Positions 1 to 8,990 are shown, numbered from the stretch's first letter. The stretch: DNA of 43,188 nucleotides from JAPLDA01 sp043787975 (GCA_043787975.1 JAYVUK010000051.1:1-43188); one strand, 5' to 3'. Numbers and translations are program-made. Notes: generated by a model from the letters alone, not told the origin.

Positions 1-94
1 GAACCACTGAACCACTGAACCACTGAACCACTGAACCACTGAACCACTGAACCACTGAACCACTGAACCACTGAACCACTGAACCACTGAACCA
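1..94. repeat. 8-bp tandem repeat (minisatellite)
   Basis: The unit GAACCACT is repeated head to tail about 11.75 times without a mismatch and starts at the window edge, so the array may be longer. The unit length is not a multiple of three and no gene covers it. It lies upstream of the OmpA-like gene. Perfect identity suggests recent slippage. Confidence 0.97.
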
Positions 95-191
95 ATTTCG
101 GGCAGCAAAGTTAATTTATCTCTCCACTTAAAACGTTTCTTGTTGGACAACATTTCGACACAATTATTTTCTTTATATTCGCAATCAATTT

Positions 192-220
192 TTGATTTAG
201 ATAAAATTATTTTTTCTTTG
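192..220 (+). promoter_or_regulatory. candidate promoter of the OmpA-like gene
   Basis: TTG at 192-194 is followed after 18 nt by TTTCTTTG at 213-220, one mismatch from the Bacteroidota -7 box TAnnTTTG. The rest of 95-270 is AT-rich and I see no gene in it. Confidence 0.3.
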
Positions 221-270
221 CTGAAATGAATTTTCTCTAACCAGCGATCAGACACTTAACCAAATTGAAT

Positions 271-2706
271 ATGAAAATTTATAAACTCGTTACAGGCACC
301 CTCATCTGCTTGTTAACGATTGTTTCTGTTTATGCTCAGAAAGGATCTGTAGCCGCAGGAGACGCTGCTTTCAGTAAAGGTGATTATTACGATGCCGTTC
401 CTTTGTATAAGAAAGCATTCAGCAAAGAGAAAAATAAAACCAAACGAGCGGAGATTATTTTTAAAACGGCTGAATCATACCGGAAAGTAAACGATTTTAA
501 AAACCAAGAGGTTTGGTATGCAAAAGCGATAAAGGCAGGTTATAAAGAGCCGGTGGCTATTTTGAATCTTGCCGATGCGATAAAATTTAATGGCAAATAC
601 GATGAAGCCATCGTTCAGTACAATAATTATAAGAAAGCTGCTCCCGATGATCCTCGCGGTGAGGAAGGCGTTGTTTCCTGTGAACAGGCGCAAAAATGGA
701 AAGATAAACCTGTTCGTTACAAAGTGGAAGACCTGTCCCCTCTCAACACAAAATACAACGATTTTGGAGTTGCCTATTCAAACAAAGATCATCGGGCGGT
801 AATTTTTACATCTTCACGTGCAGAAGCAATCGGTAAAAATCCGGATGGTGGAACAGGAGAAAAATTCCAGGATTTGTTTGAAGCAAATGTTGACAAGAAA
901 GGAAAATGGAGCAGTCCGAAACCATTGCTTGAACCTGTTAATACAGGAGCGAATGATGGCGCTGCCATTCTTGATAAGAAAGGAAATGAAATGTTTTTTA
1001 CACGTTGTGGTTTTGAAAAAGGAAAGACAGGTAATTGTGATGTTTATTTTACAAAACGAAAAGGTCAGGCTTGGGATGAACCTAAACTCATTGTTCTTTC
1101 GCAGGACAGCGCCACTGTCGGTCAGCCATGTTTAACTGCCGATGCACAAACCTTGTATTTTGTTTCTGACATGTCCGGCGGACAAGGCGGAAAAGACATT
1201 TGGGTAAGCAAGTACGACAAGAAATCCAAAACATGGGGAACTCCTGTTAATCTCGGAAATAAAATTAACACACCTGAAGATGACATGTGGCCTTACATCG
1301 CTTCTGATAACGCACTTTACTATGCTACCAAAGGTCATCTCGGAATGGGTGGTCTTGATATTTTCAAAAGCAGCATGGCTACTGATGGTTCATGGGATGA
1401 ACCTGTGAACCTGAAATACCCTGTCAATACATCTGCCGATGATTTCGCATTTGTAATTGATGACGGTGGCGAACACGGATACTTAAGCTCAAACCGCGAA
1501 GGCGGAAAAGGTGGCGATGATATTTATGAATGGAAACTTCCGCCGTTGATTTTCACCGTAGCCGGGAAAGTATTTGATGCTGATTCAAGAGCTAACATTG
1601 AAGGTGTGAGCATCGAACTTTTTGGAAGTGACGGCTCATCCATTCCTTTTAAGACAGATAAAACAGGTACATACAAATTTGATCTGAAACCGGAAACGAG
1701 TTACAAAGTTTCCGCCATCATGAAAGACTACCTGAATAAATACATTGAAGTGTCAACGGTAGGCATTGAAGTGTCAAAGGATTTTATCGGTGATTTTGAT
1801 TTTGCCATGAAATCTACACGTAAAGCAATTGAACTGCCGAACATTCTCTATGATGTTTCAAAATGGGATTTGAGACCGGAGTCAAAAGTCGCGTTGGACG
1901 GACTGGTAAAAACAATGGATGAAAATCCGACCATCGTGATTGAGTTAGGATCGCACACGGATTCACGTCCTATTCCAATGACGAACGATACCCTTTCACA
2001 AAGACGTGCTCAATCAGTTGTAAACTATCTCATCGAAAAAGGAATTGATGCTGATCGTTTGTATGCAAAAGGATATGGAGAAAAAGAACCACGCGTTCTT
2101 GACAAAGACAACGGGAGTTTTAAGTCCGGTGACGTGCTGAGTGATGCGTTCATTAATGATCTGAAGAAAACTTCGCTGAAGGAAGAAGCGCATCAACTGA
2201 ATCGCAGAACGGAATTCAAAGTGCTTCGCACCAATTATGTGAAAGGGCAAAAAGCCATTGAAAGCATTCCACCTCTTGGAATTCCGGTTGATTCAACGGA
2301 AACAAAAACGGAAATGAAAGAAGATCCTTCAAAGGCAACACAAGTAGGATCATCAGAAAAAGCGCATGATACGGTTCCGAAAGAGCCGGGTAAAATATAC
2401 AGCGCAGAGAAGAAAGACACCTACATGTCGATTGCTAAAAAATTCGAACTTACTGTCAAAGATTTAAAAACACTGAATGGTTTAAAAGGCGAGCAGGTGT
2501 ATGAAGGGATGGAGTTGAAAGTTGAAAAAGACGGAGACTACACAGAGTACGATCGCAATTTTTATACGCTCGACAAAGGCGATGATAGTTATTCAAAACT
2601 GGCAAAAAGATTAAACCTGAAAACTTCTGATTTAAAGAAGTGGAATAAAGGTGTTGATGAGGATACGTTTCACCCGGGAAAGAAAATCAGGATAGCAGCA
2701 AAGTAG
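271..2706 (+). CDS. PorE-like OmpA family protein with two C-terminal LysM domains
   Basis: This is an exported envelope protein predicted to bind peptidoglycan. The ATG at 271 is preferred over an in-frame TTG at 265 because it opens a normal signal peptide (about residues 1-23, cleavage after VYA, no lipobox cysteine). TPR-like helices follow (about 30-140), then a PD40/WD40-like propeller with repeated DIW/DIF-type blades (about 155-424), a carboxypeptidase-regulatory-like fold (about 427-510) and an OmpA C-terminal domain (about 520-655) with SHTDSR and LSQRRAQ, which carry the expected Asp and Arg for diaminopimelate binding. The TPR-propeller-CRD-OmpA order is that of the T9SS component PorE. 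Two LysM-like modules at about 708-753 and 762-808 are extra. A role in anchoring secretion or envelope machinery to the cell wall is inferred. It could equally be one of the many generic OmpA paralogues of the phylum. Confidence 0.88.
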   Translation: MKIYKLVTGTLICLLTIVSVYAQKGSVAAGDAAFSKGDYYDAVPLYKKAFSKEKNKTKRAEIIFKTAESYRKVNDFKNQEVWYAKAIKAGYKEPVAILNLADAIKFNGKYDEAIVQYNNYKKAAPDDPRGEEGVVSCEQAQKWKDKPVRYKVEDLSPLNTKYNDFGVAYSNKDHRAVIFTSSRAEAIGKNPDGGTGEKFQDLFEANVDKKGKWSSPKPLLEPVNTGANDGAAILDKKGNEMFFTRCGFEKGKTGNCDVYFTKRKGQAWDEPKLIVLSQDSATVGQPCLTADAQTLYFVSDMSGGQGGKDIWVSKYDKKSKTWGTPVNLGNKINTPEDDMWPYIASDNALYYATKGHLGMGGLDIFKSSMATDGSWDEPVNLKYPVNTSADDFAFVIDDGGEHGYLSSNREGGKGGDDIYEWKLPPLIFTVAGKVFDADSRANIEGVSIELFGSDGSSIPFKTDKTGTYKFDLKPETSYKVSAIMKDYLNKYIEVSTVGIEVSKDFIGDFDFAMKSTRKAIELPNILYDVSKWDLRPESKVALDGLVKTMDENPTIVIELGSHTDSRPIPMTNDTLSQRRAQSVVNYLIEKGIDADRLYAKGYGEKEPRVLDKDNGSFKSGDVLSDAFINDLKKTSLKEEAHQLNRRTEFKVLRTNYVKGQKAIESIPPLGIPVDSTETKTEMKEDPSKATQVGSSEKAHDTVPKEPGKIYSAEKKDTYMSIAKKFELTVKDLKTLNGLKGEQVYEGMELKVEKDGDYTEYDRNFYTLDKGDDSYSKLAKRLNLKTSDLKKWNKGVDEDTFHPGKKIRIAAK

Positions 2707-2725
2707 CTGTGATAAATTAGTTGAG

Positions 2726-2767
2726 AGCGTTCTGTCATCTTTGCTGGCGGAACGCTTTCCATTTTTT
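2726..2767 (+). terminator. putative intrinsic terminator after the OmpA-like gene
   Basis: AGCGTTC (2726-2732) pairs with GAACGCT (2750-2756), and a T-rich tract follows to 2767. It ends 5 nt before the purM start. The loop holds CATCTTTG (2736-2743), close to a -7 promoter box, so the same bases could serve purM initiation. Confidence 0.5.
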
Positions 2768-2772
2768 ATAGC

Positions 2773-3945
2773 ATGAACGAGAAATCGAAATATGAATCAC
2801 GTGGTGTAAGCGCTTCGAAAGAAGATGTGCATGCAGCGATCAGCAAAATTGACAAGGGAATTTTTCCAAAGGCATTTTGTAAAATAGTTCCTGATTATTT
2901 TTCAGGAGATAAGAACTATTGTGTCGTGATGCATGCTGACGGAGCCGGGACCAAATCATCGCTGGCGTATGCGTACTGGAAAGAAACCGGTGATGCATCA
3001 GTCTGGAAAGGGATTGCACAGGATGCAATCGTCATGAATGTGGATGACTTGCTTTGTGTCGGAGCTACAGAAAATATGTTGCTTTCATCAACCATCGGAA
3101 GAAATAAAAATTTAATTCCGGGTGAAGTGATTTCAGCAATTATCAACGGAACGGAAGAAGTTTTGGAAATGCTTCGTTCACATGGTATCTTGATTCATTC
3201 AACGGGCGGAGAAACAGCAGATGTCGGTGATTTGGTGAGAACCATCATCGTGGATTCAACGGTAATTTGCCGGATGAAAAGAAGTGATGTGATCAACAAT
3301 GCAAACATCAAAGCAGGAGATGTGATTGTCGGGTTTGCTTCGTTCGGTCAGTCAACGTACGAAAACGATTACAATAGTGGAATGGGAAGCAATGGACTTA
3401 CTTCAGCACGTCATGATGTACTCAATAAAGAAGTCGGGAAAAAATATCCGGAGACATATGATCATGCAGTAGAAGAGAAATTTGTTTATAGTGGAACAAG
3501 AAAGCTGACAGAACTGTTGACCGTTGACAATGGACAGTGGACGATCGGAAAATTAATTCTATCACCTACACGAACATATGCTCCTCTTATGAAAAGGATT
3601 TTTGAAAATCATCGCGATCAAATTCATGGTATGATTCATTGCAGCGGAGGCGGACAAACCAAAGTGATGCATTTTGTTGACCGGCTTCACGTGGTAAAAG
3701 ATAATTTGTTTCCTGTTCCTCCTTTGTTCAAACTGATCCGGGAAGAAAGTAAAACAGCGTGGGAGGAAATGTATAAGGTATTTAACATGGGTCATCGGAT
3801 GGAAATTTATTGCGATGAAAAAAATGCGCAGTCAATGATTGACGTAGCGAAAGAATTTAAGATAGAAGCAAGAATTGTCGGTAGAGTGGAAGCGGGAGAA
3901 AAGAAATTGACAATAAAATCGGAGAACGGAACATTCGTTTATTAG
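2773..3945 (+). CDS. purM: phosphoribosylformylglycinamidine cyclo-ligase (AIR synthase)
   Basis: The enzyme makes aminoimidazole ribotide from FGAM with ATP in purine synthesis and acts in the cytosol. The 390-residue length fits the longer Bacteroidota form. Visible PurM signatures are DGAGTKSSLAY (56-66), NVDDLLCVGA (89-98), GGETAD (145-150), SNGLTSARHD (206-215), LSPTRTYAPL (263-272), a SGGGQTK phosphate loop (290-296) and FNMGHRM (337-343). The ATG at 2773 follows the preceding gene by 66 nt. The linker at about 249-260 (LTVDNGQWTIGK) is encoded by DNA that looks like intergenic simple-word repeat, which is odd for an enzyme gene. No other pur gene and no purine riboswitch are adjacent. 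Confidence 0.92.
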   Translation: MNEKSKYESRGVSASKEDVHAAISKIDKGIFPKAFCKIVPDYFSGDKNYCVVMHADGAGTKSSLAYAYWKETGDASVWKGIAQDAIVMNVDDLLCVGATENMLLSSTIGRNKNLIPGEVISAIINGTEEVLEMLRSHGILIHSTGGETADVGDLVRTIIVDSTVICRMKRSDVINNANIKAGDVIVGFASFGQSTYENDYNSGMGSNGLTSARHDVLNKEVGKKYPETYDHAVEEKFVYSGTRKLTELLTVDNGQWTIGKLILSPTRTYAPLMKRIFENHRDQIHGMIHCSGGGQTKVMHFVDRLHVVKDNLFPVPPLFKLIREESKTAWEEMYKVFNMGHRMEIYCDEKNAQSMIDVAKEFKIEARIVGRVEAGEKKLTIKSENGTFVY

Positions 3946-3980
3946 CCCACGACATACCAGCCCACGACTTTAGTCGTGGG
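3944..3980. repeat. REP-like palindrome with an adjacent half copy
   Basis: CCCACGACTTTAGTCGTGGG at 3961-3980 folds into a 9-bp stem with a 2-nt loop. The left arm AGCCCACGAC also occurs alone at 3944-3953, directly after the purM stop. Half-plus-full arrangements and this type of sequence resemble REP elements mobilised by REP-associated tyrosine transposases. No such transposase is in the window. It may also help terminate purM transcripts. Confidence 0.75.
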
Positions 3981-4076
3981 AATCAAAAAAATCGGAGGAA
4001 TAAATAATCGTGAGAATTTTAAAATTGAAAAAACAAAAAACCATTTCAATGGTTTTCAAAAAAATAATTTTTAAAA

Positions 4077-5150
4077 ATGTTATTAGAAAAATTAGAATTA
4101 ATAAATAAGAGATTTCAGGAAGTGGAACTGGAACTCAGCAATGCTGATGCCATGTCTGATATGAAACGATTTGCACAGCTTAACCGCGAGTACAAAGAAC
4201 TTCAGAAGATTGTCGAGAAATACCACGTCTATAAAAATGTTCAAAGTAACCTGGAGCATTCAAAAAGTGTGGTAGCCAATGAAAAGGACGAAGAATTTCG
4301 CGAGATGGCAAAAATCGAAGCGGATGAATTGCAAAAACAAAGCGAGGAGTTGGAAGAAGAAATCCGCCTTATGCTGATTCCTGCAGATCCGGAAGATGAC
4401 AAAGATGCAATCCTTGAAGTGCGCGGAGGAACAGGCGGAGATGAAGCCAGCATTTTTGCCGGAGATTTATACCGTATGTACACGCGTTTTTGCGAGCGCA
4501 AAGGATGGAAGATTGAATTGGTGGATTATACTCAGGGAACTGCCGGAGGTTTTAAAGAAGTAATCATCAACGTACATGGTGATGGCGCGTATGGAATTTT
4601 AAAATACGAAAGCGGGGTACATCGCGTGCAGCGTGTTCCTCAAACTGAAACGCAAGGTCGTGTTCACACGTCTGCGGCATCCGTTGTGGTATTACCTGAA
4701 GTGGATGAATTTGATGTAGTCATCCAGCCGAATGAGATTCGTAAAGATTTATTTTGTTCGCAGGGTCCGGGCGGACAGTCTGTAAATACAACGTATTCAG
4801 CAGTCAGGCTTACACATCTCCCGACGGGAATTGTCGCGCAATGCCAGGATGAAAAATCGCAGATTAAAAATTATTCGAAAGCGCTCCAGGTTTTGCGTGC
4901 ACGTATTTACGAAGTGGAGTTGAATAAGAGAATGGAAGAACGTTCCAAGAAAAGAAAGACGATGGTGTCAACAGGAGATCGCTCAGCAAAAATCCGCACC
5001 TACAACTATCCTCAAAGCCGTGTTACTGATCATAGGATAGGAATGTCAACACATAACCTTCCTTCGTTTGTGGATGGTGATATTGAAGCAATGATCGAAG
5101 CGCTGCAGTTGGCAGAGAATGCTGAACGGTTGAAGGAGGGAGTTGTTTAA
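4077..5150 (+). CDS. prfA: peptide chain release factor 1
   Basis: RF1 recognises UAA and UAG in the ribosomal A site and triggers peptide release. The GGQ motif sits at 232-234 in SQGPGGQSVN. The codon-reading tripeptide region reads RVPQTETQGRVHTSA, with a PxT (PQT) at 188-190 that marks it as RF1 rather than RF2. The 357-residue length is normal, and a helical N-terminal domain (about 1-110) comes first. The start is preceded by a purely A/T leader without Shine-Dalgarno sequence, as usual in the phylum. It is convergent with clpX. Confidence 0.97.
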   Translation: MLLEKLELINKRFQEVELELSNADAMSDMKRFAQLNREYKELQKIVEKYHVYKNVQSNLEHSKSVVANEKDEEFREMAKIEADELQKQSEELEEEIRLMLIPADPEDDKDAILEVRGGTGGDEASIFAGDLYRMYTRFCERKGWKIELVDYTQGTAGGFKEVIINVHGDGAYGILKYESGVHRVQRVPQTETQGRVHTSAASVVVLPEVDEFDVVIQPNEIRKDLFCSQGPGGQSVNTTYSAVRLTHLPTGIVAQCQDEKSQIKNYSKALQVLRARIYEVELNKRMEERSKKRKTMVSTGDRSAKIRTYNYPQSRVTDHRIGMSTHNLPSFVDGDIEAMIEALQLAENAERLKEGVV

Positions 5151-5163
5151 AGGAGTTGTTGGG

Positions 5164-5210
5164 TTCTTGAGTTGTTAAGTTGTAAACCAAACAACTTAAC
5201 AACTCAAGAA
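5164..5210. repeat. perfect 20-bp inverted repeat between convergent prfA and clpX
   Basis: The arms 5164-5183 and 5191-5210 are exact reverse complements with a 7-nt loop. The arms are built from GTTGTTAAGTTG-type words. It sits in the 79-nt gap between two converging genes and could end transcription in both directions, although no strong T-run follows on either strand. Confidence 0.93.
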
Positions 5211-5229
5211 TTTGATTGACTCAAAAAGA

Positions 5230-6471
5230 TCAGGCTACTTTCAGACGATTGATATTCGCCTTGCTGAATTTTTCTTTTGCATAACTCAATGATACATGAA
5301 AATCTTTCTGAGCTTTTGTTGCAGAAGGAACTTCAAACATGGCATCCAAAAGAATGGCTTCGCAAATAGAGCGTAAGCCTCGCGCACCTAATTTGAATTC
5401 AAATGCTTTGTCAACAATAAAGTCAAGTGCATTTTTATCGACAGTCAACTGGATGTTCTCGAGTTGGAAAAGTTTTTCATACTGTTTCATCAACGCATTT
5501 TTCGGTTCTGTAAGAATAGAACGCAGCGTTTGTTTATCCAGTGGTTCCAAATGTGTGATCACAGGTAAACGACCAATCAGTTCAGGAATTAATCCGAATG
5601 CTTTTAAATCAAGCGGACTGAGGTATTGCAAATAATTAGTTTTGTCAACTGCATCGCTGTCTTTGCCGGCTTTGAAACCAATTGCATTCGTTTGAAGACG
5701 TTTCGAGATTTTACGTTCGATACCGTCAAACGCACCGCCGCAGATGAACAAAATATTTTGTGTGTCAATTGCAATCATTTTTTGCTCCGGGTGCTTCCGT
5801 CCTCCTTGCGGAGGAACATTCACAACAGAACCTTCAAGCAATTTCAAAAGTGCCTGCTGAACTCCTTCTCCGCTCACATCGCGTGTGATGGAAGGGTTGT
5901 CGCTTTTACGTGCGATCTTATCTATTTCATCGATGTAAACGATACCTCGCTCTGCAGCAGCAACATCGTAATCGGCTGACTGTAACAAACGGGTCAGGAT
6001 GCTTTCAACATCTTCTCCGACATAACCTGCTTCTGTTAGAACAGTTGCATCGGCGATGCAGAACGGAACGTTGAGCATTTTAGCAATGGTACGTGCCAGT
6101 AAAGTTTTTCCGGTTCCTGTTTCTCCTACCAATATGATGTTCGATTTTTCAATCTCAACATCTTCTCCTTTTTTAGATTTATGAGCAATTCTCTTGTAAT
6201 GATTGTAAACGGCAACAGCCAATACTTTCTTTGCATCATCCTGGCCGATTACATATTGCTCAAGAAATTTCTTGATCTCCATCGGCTTTAATAAAGTAAG
6301 GTGATTGGTAAGGGAAGTTTTCAGACGGCTATTCATCTCATCGCTGAGAATATTCTGTGCCTGCTGAATACATTGGTCACAAATATGACCCGTAATACCT
6401 GCTATCAATACGTAGGTCTCACTTTTGTCCCTGCCACAAAAAGAACACTTTATTTCCTTTGGATTTTTCAT
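5230..6471 (-). CDS. clpX: ATP-dependent Clp protease ATP-binding subunit ClpX
   Basis: ClpX is an AAA+ unfoldase that feeds substrates to ClpP. The N-terminal zinc domain has C9, C12, C31 and C34. Walker A is GETGTGKT (116-123), the pore loop is GYVG (149-152), Walker B is IVYIDEID (177-184), the ClpP-docking IGF loop is at 264-266, and a sensor-2 GARGLRSI lies near the C-terminus. The 413-residue length is normal. It is the last gene of the tig-clpP-clpX run on the minus strand, 115 nt after clpP, so unfoldase and peptidase are probably made together. Confidence 0.98.
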   Translation of the reverse strand: MKNPKEIKCSFCGRDKSETYVLIAGITGHICDQCIQQAQNILSDEMNSRLKTSLTNHLTLLKPMEIKKFLEQYVIGQDDAKKVLAVAVYNHYKRIAHKSKKGEDVEIEKSNIILVGETGTGKTLLARTIAKMLNVPFCIADATVLTEAGYVGEDVESILTRLLQSADYDVAAAERGIVYIDEIDKIARKSDNPSITRDVSGEGVQQALLKLLEGSVVNVPPQGGRKHPEQKMIAIDTQNILFICGGAFDGIERKISKRLQTNAIGFKAGKDSDAVDKTNYLQYLSPLDLKAFGLIPELIGRLPVITHLEPLDKQTLRSILTEPKNALMKQYEKLFQLENIQLTVDKNALDFIVDKAFEFKLGARGLRSICEAILLDAMFEVPSATKAQKDFHVSLSYAKEKFSKANINRLKVA

Positions 6472-6586
6472 ATTGAGGAGAAAATATAGAAATTAAACGC
6501 AAGCTAAAGAATTTAGTTTATTCAAGTCAAGGAATTACCCTTAATAACTTACGTTACCTCAAAATTACTTAAAACAACGGATAATG

Positions 6587-7267
6587 TTACTTTTTGCGGG
6601 TAAGAATTTCGTCAATCATGCCGTATTCTTTTGCTTCTTCGGCAGTCATCCAATGATCACGGTCAGAATCTGCCCATACTTTTTCATAGGTTTGACCGCT
6701 ATGGCTTGCAATGATCTCGTACAACTCCTTTTTCAGCTTCTGAATCTCACGTGCTGTGATTTCAATGTCGGAAGCCTGTCCTTCGGCTCCTCCCATTGGC
6801 TGGTGAATCATGATCCGTGCATGCTTTAAAGCGGCACGTTTGCCTTTATCACCTGCACACATCAATACGGCTCCCATAGACGCTGCCATGCCGGTGCAAA
6901 TGGTAGCAATACTTGGCTGTACGAATTGCATGGTATCATAAATACCAAGTCCTGCATACACAGAACCGCCCGGACTGTTCAGGTAAATCTGGATGTCTTT
7001 TTTTGCATCCACTGATTCGAGGAAAAGTAATTGCGCCTGGATGATGTTTGAAACATAATCGTTGATACCGACTCCAAGAAAGATAATTCGATCCATCATA
7101 AGACGGGAGAATACATCCATTGTTGCAATGTTCAACTGGCGCTCTTCAATAATGGTTGGGGAAATATAATCGGCACGAACGGACGATACAAAACTGTCAA
7201 CCGTTGTGCTGCTGATTCCTTTGTGTTTAATGGCATACTTGCGAAACTCATCTGAGTAATTCATCAT
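6587..7267 (-). CDS. clpP: ATP-dependent Clp protease proteolytic subunit ClpP
   Basis: ClpP is the serine peptidase barrel of the ClpXP protease. The triad is visible with standard spacing: S130 in GMAASMGA, H155 in MIHQP and D204 in DSDRDHW. The substrate-positioning NSPGGS is at 97-102. The 226-residue length is normal with a short propeptide-like N-terminus. Two consecutive ATG codons (7267 and 7264) make the exact start ambiguous by one residue. It lies between tig and clpX on the same strand. Confidence 0.98.
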   Translation of the reverse strand: MMNYSDEFRKYAIKHKGISSTTVDSFVSSVRADYISPTIIEERQLNIATMDVFSRLMMDRIIFLGVGINDYVSNIIQAQLLFLESVDAKKDIQIYLNSPGGSVYAGLGIYDTMQFVQPSIATICTGMAASMGAVLMCAGDKGKRAALKHARIMIHQPMGGAEGQASDIEITAREIQKLKKELYEIIASHSGQTYEKVWADSDRDHWMTAEEAKEYGMIDEILTRKK

Positions 7268-7280
7268 AGGGATTAGTTAA

Positions 7281-7330
<50 letters not shown>

Positions 7331-7487
7331 GTTGAACAGAATGTTACTATAAAGACGAAGGAGACAACAGAATATTTTCCTTTTGTAAAAATAGTGGAAT
7401 CAAAAATAATTCGGGAAGGAGGAAAAGAATGGGATGGGGAAAATAGTTTTCAACAAACGGTATCGAATAACGAGAACTTAGAAAGAA

Positions 7488-7571
7488 CGAAAGTGAGAGG
7501 GTGTGAAAGTGAGAGAGTATCAAAGTCACGGGACACTCGCATTTTCTCACTCTCTCATCTTCTCACTTTCT
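7488..7571. repeat. imperfect inverted repeat between tig and clpP
   Basis: The left arm 7488-7518, made of AAGTGAGAG words, is roughly complementary to the right arm 7543-7571, made of TCTCACT words. Within each arm the word is itself repeated. It begins just downstream of the tig stop on the minus strand. The 322-nt tig-clpP gap holds this hairpin, the 7-bp array and otherwise AT-rich sequence with no gene visible. Confidence 0.8.
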
Positions 7572-7589
7572 AATTGTTATAAAACTCGA

Positions 7590-8972
7590 TCAATGGTGAT
7601 GCTCTAACTCGTGCTCCGTTTTCTCATTGAGCTTCTTTACAAAGTCTTCGTACGGAAGTTCTTCTACATCCAGCTTCAGTTGCGGTTTCACGAAATCAAA
7701 AACTTTCTGATCGAGAATGCTTCGTTCAATTTTTTCACGGTTATTTTGTTCGGTGAGATAACGTGTTACCAAATCATCCAACTTTGCCGCTTCAATGTCA
7801 TACACTCCGTAGTTGGTAAATTGTTGACGCAACACCTGCTTTGCAACATTGATAACCTCTTCTTCCGAAATTTCAAGACTGTTTGTCTTTGCAATTTTGC
7901 TGTTGATCAGGTCCAGGCGAAGATCTTCGGCAACATGATGGTATTCGTGTTCGAAAGCATGTTCATCCATTACTTTTTCTTTTTTGTCCTGGTTTGCTTT
8001 CAACATCCGTTTCAAAAAGTCATCCGGCAGCGGAATATCCATCGACTCAAGAAGCGCCTGGCGTAAATCTTTTTTTAATTTGCGGTCGCTTTCACGTTCG
8101 AAGTAGGTCACGATTCCGGAGCGTACTTTTTCTTTGAATTCTTCTTCACTTTTTACAGCGCCTTCTCCATAAATCTTGTCAAAAAAATCCTGGTTCATTT
8201 CTGCTTTCTCCACCTGGTTGATCGTCATCACCGTGAAACGATAATCTGATTGAAGTGCAGGAGAATCTTTGTCAACCCGTAACATCGCTGAAACTTCCGT
8301 TTCATTTTTTAAAGTCTTTAATGGATTAAAGTTTACGGTATCTTCTTTTTTCAAACCGATAAAAGGTTTTCTAGCCTCTGCATCTTTAATCATTTCAATG
8401 GAAACAGTGGTGGTTGTCTGGTTGCCACCTTCTTTTATATTTCCTTCCGCATCCAGTTCATTGAATTCACCATACAGGATATTCTTTTCATCGGATGTTT
8501 CAGGATTTGAAAACTTCCCATAACGTCTTCTTAAATCGCTGATGTCGTTTTCAACCATCTTTTCATCAATCTTCACAAGTGAATATGGAATTTTTGATTT
8601 CGGTAATTTGATTTCGAAGTCAGGAGCAATACCCAACTCGTAGAGGAATTCAAAATTTTGTCCGTCTTCAAATGTTTGTTCAGCATCACTTTTTTTAGGA
8701 AGTGGATTTCCGATCACATCAATTTTATTATCGAAAATGTATTTGCCAAGTGTTTCAGAAAGGAGATTATTCAGTTCCTCAACCAGCACGGCTTTGCCAT
8801 ACATTTTTTTGATGACACCGGTCGGTACCATTCCCGGACGGAAGCCCGGAACATTCGCAGTTTTTTGGTATTTTTTAATCACAACATCCACCTTCGGTTT
8901 GTAATCTTCCGGAGTAATGTTGATTTTTAAAATTGCGTTTAACGGATCAAGTTGTTCTTTGCTAATATTCAT
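7590..8972 (-). CDS. tig: trigger factor, ribosome-associated chaperone
   Basis: Trigger factor binds ribosomal protein L23 at the exit tunnel and holds nascent chains. The ribosome-docking signature is GFRPGMVP (43-50), the counterpart of GFRxGxxP in other species. The 460-residue length fits N-terminal, PPIase-position and long helical C-terminal domains. The middle domain is divergent, as often in Bacteroidota, and prolyl isomerase activity cannot be judged from the sequence. The C-terminus ends in a His/Glu-rich tail (EHELEHHH), which may bind metal. It is placed after tRNA-Leu and before clpP and clpX. Confidence 0.95.
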   Translation of the reverse strand: MNISKEQLDPLNAILKINITPEDYKPKVDVVIKKYQKTANVPGFRPGMVPTGVIKKMYGKAVLVEELNNLLSETLGKYIFDNKIDVIGNPLPKKSDAEQTFEDGQNFEFLYELGIAPDFEIKLPKSKIPYSLVKIDEKMVENDISDLRRRYGKFSNPETSDEKNILYGEFNELDAEGNIKEGGNQTTTTVSIEMIKDAEARKPFIGLKKEDTVNFNPLKTLKNETEVSAMLRVDKDSPALQSDYRFTVMTINQVEKAEMNQDFFDKIYGEGAVKSEEEFKEKVRSGIVTYFERESDRKLKKDLRQALLESMDIPLPDDFLKRMLKANQDKKEKVMDEHAFEHEYHHVAEDLRLDLINSKIAKTNSLEISEEEVINVAKQVLRQQFTNYGVYDIEAAKLDDLVTRYLTEQNNREKIERSILDQKVFDFVKPQLKLDVEELPYEDFVKKLNEKTEHELEHHH

Positions 8973-8990
8973 GAGAATGGTTTATTTGTT

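Noticed and set aside
1..94. CRISPR array
   Set aside because: The units are contiguous 8-mers with no spacers, and no cas gene is present.
2706..2772. Purine riboswitch before purM
   Set aside because: The gap is only 66 nt and holds a simple terminator-like hairpin with none of the aptamer core.
7611..8066. A 151-residue plus-strand open frame opposite tig
   Set aside because: It lies wholly antisense to trigger factor, has Phe/Leu-rich antisense composition, and lacks promoter or family support.
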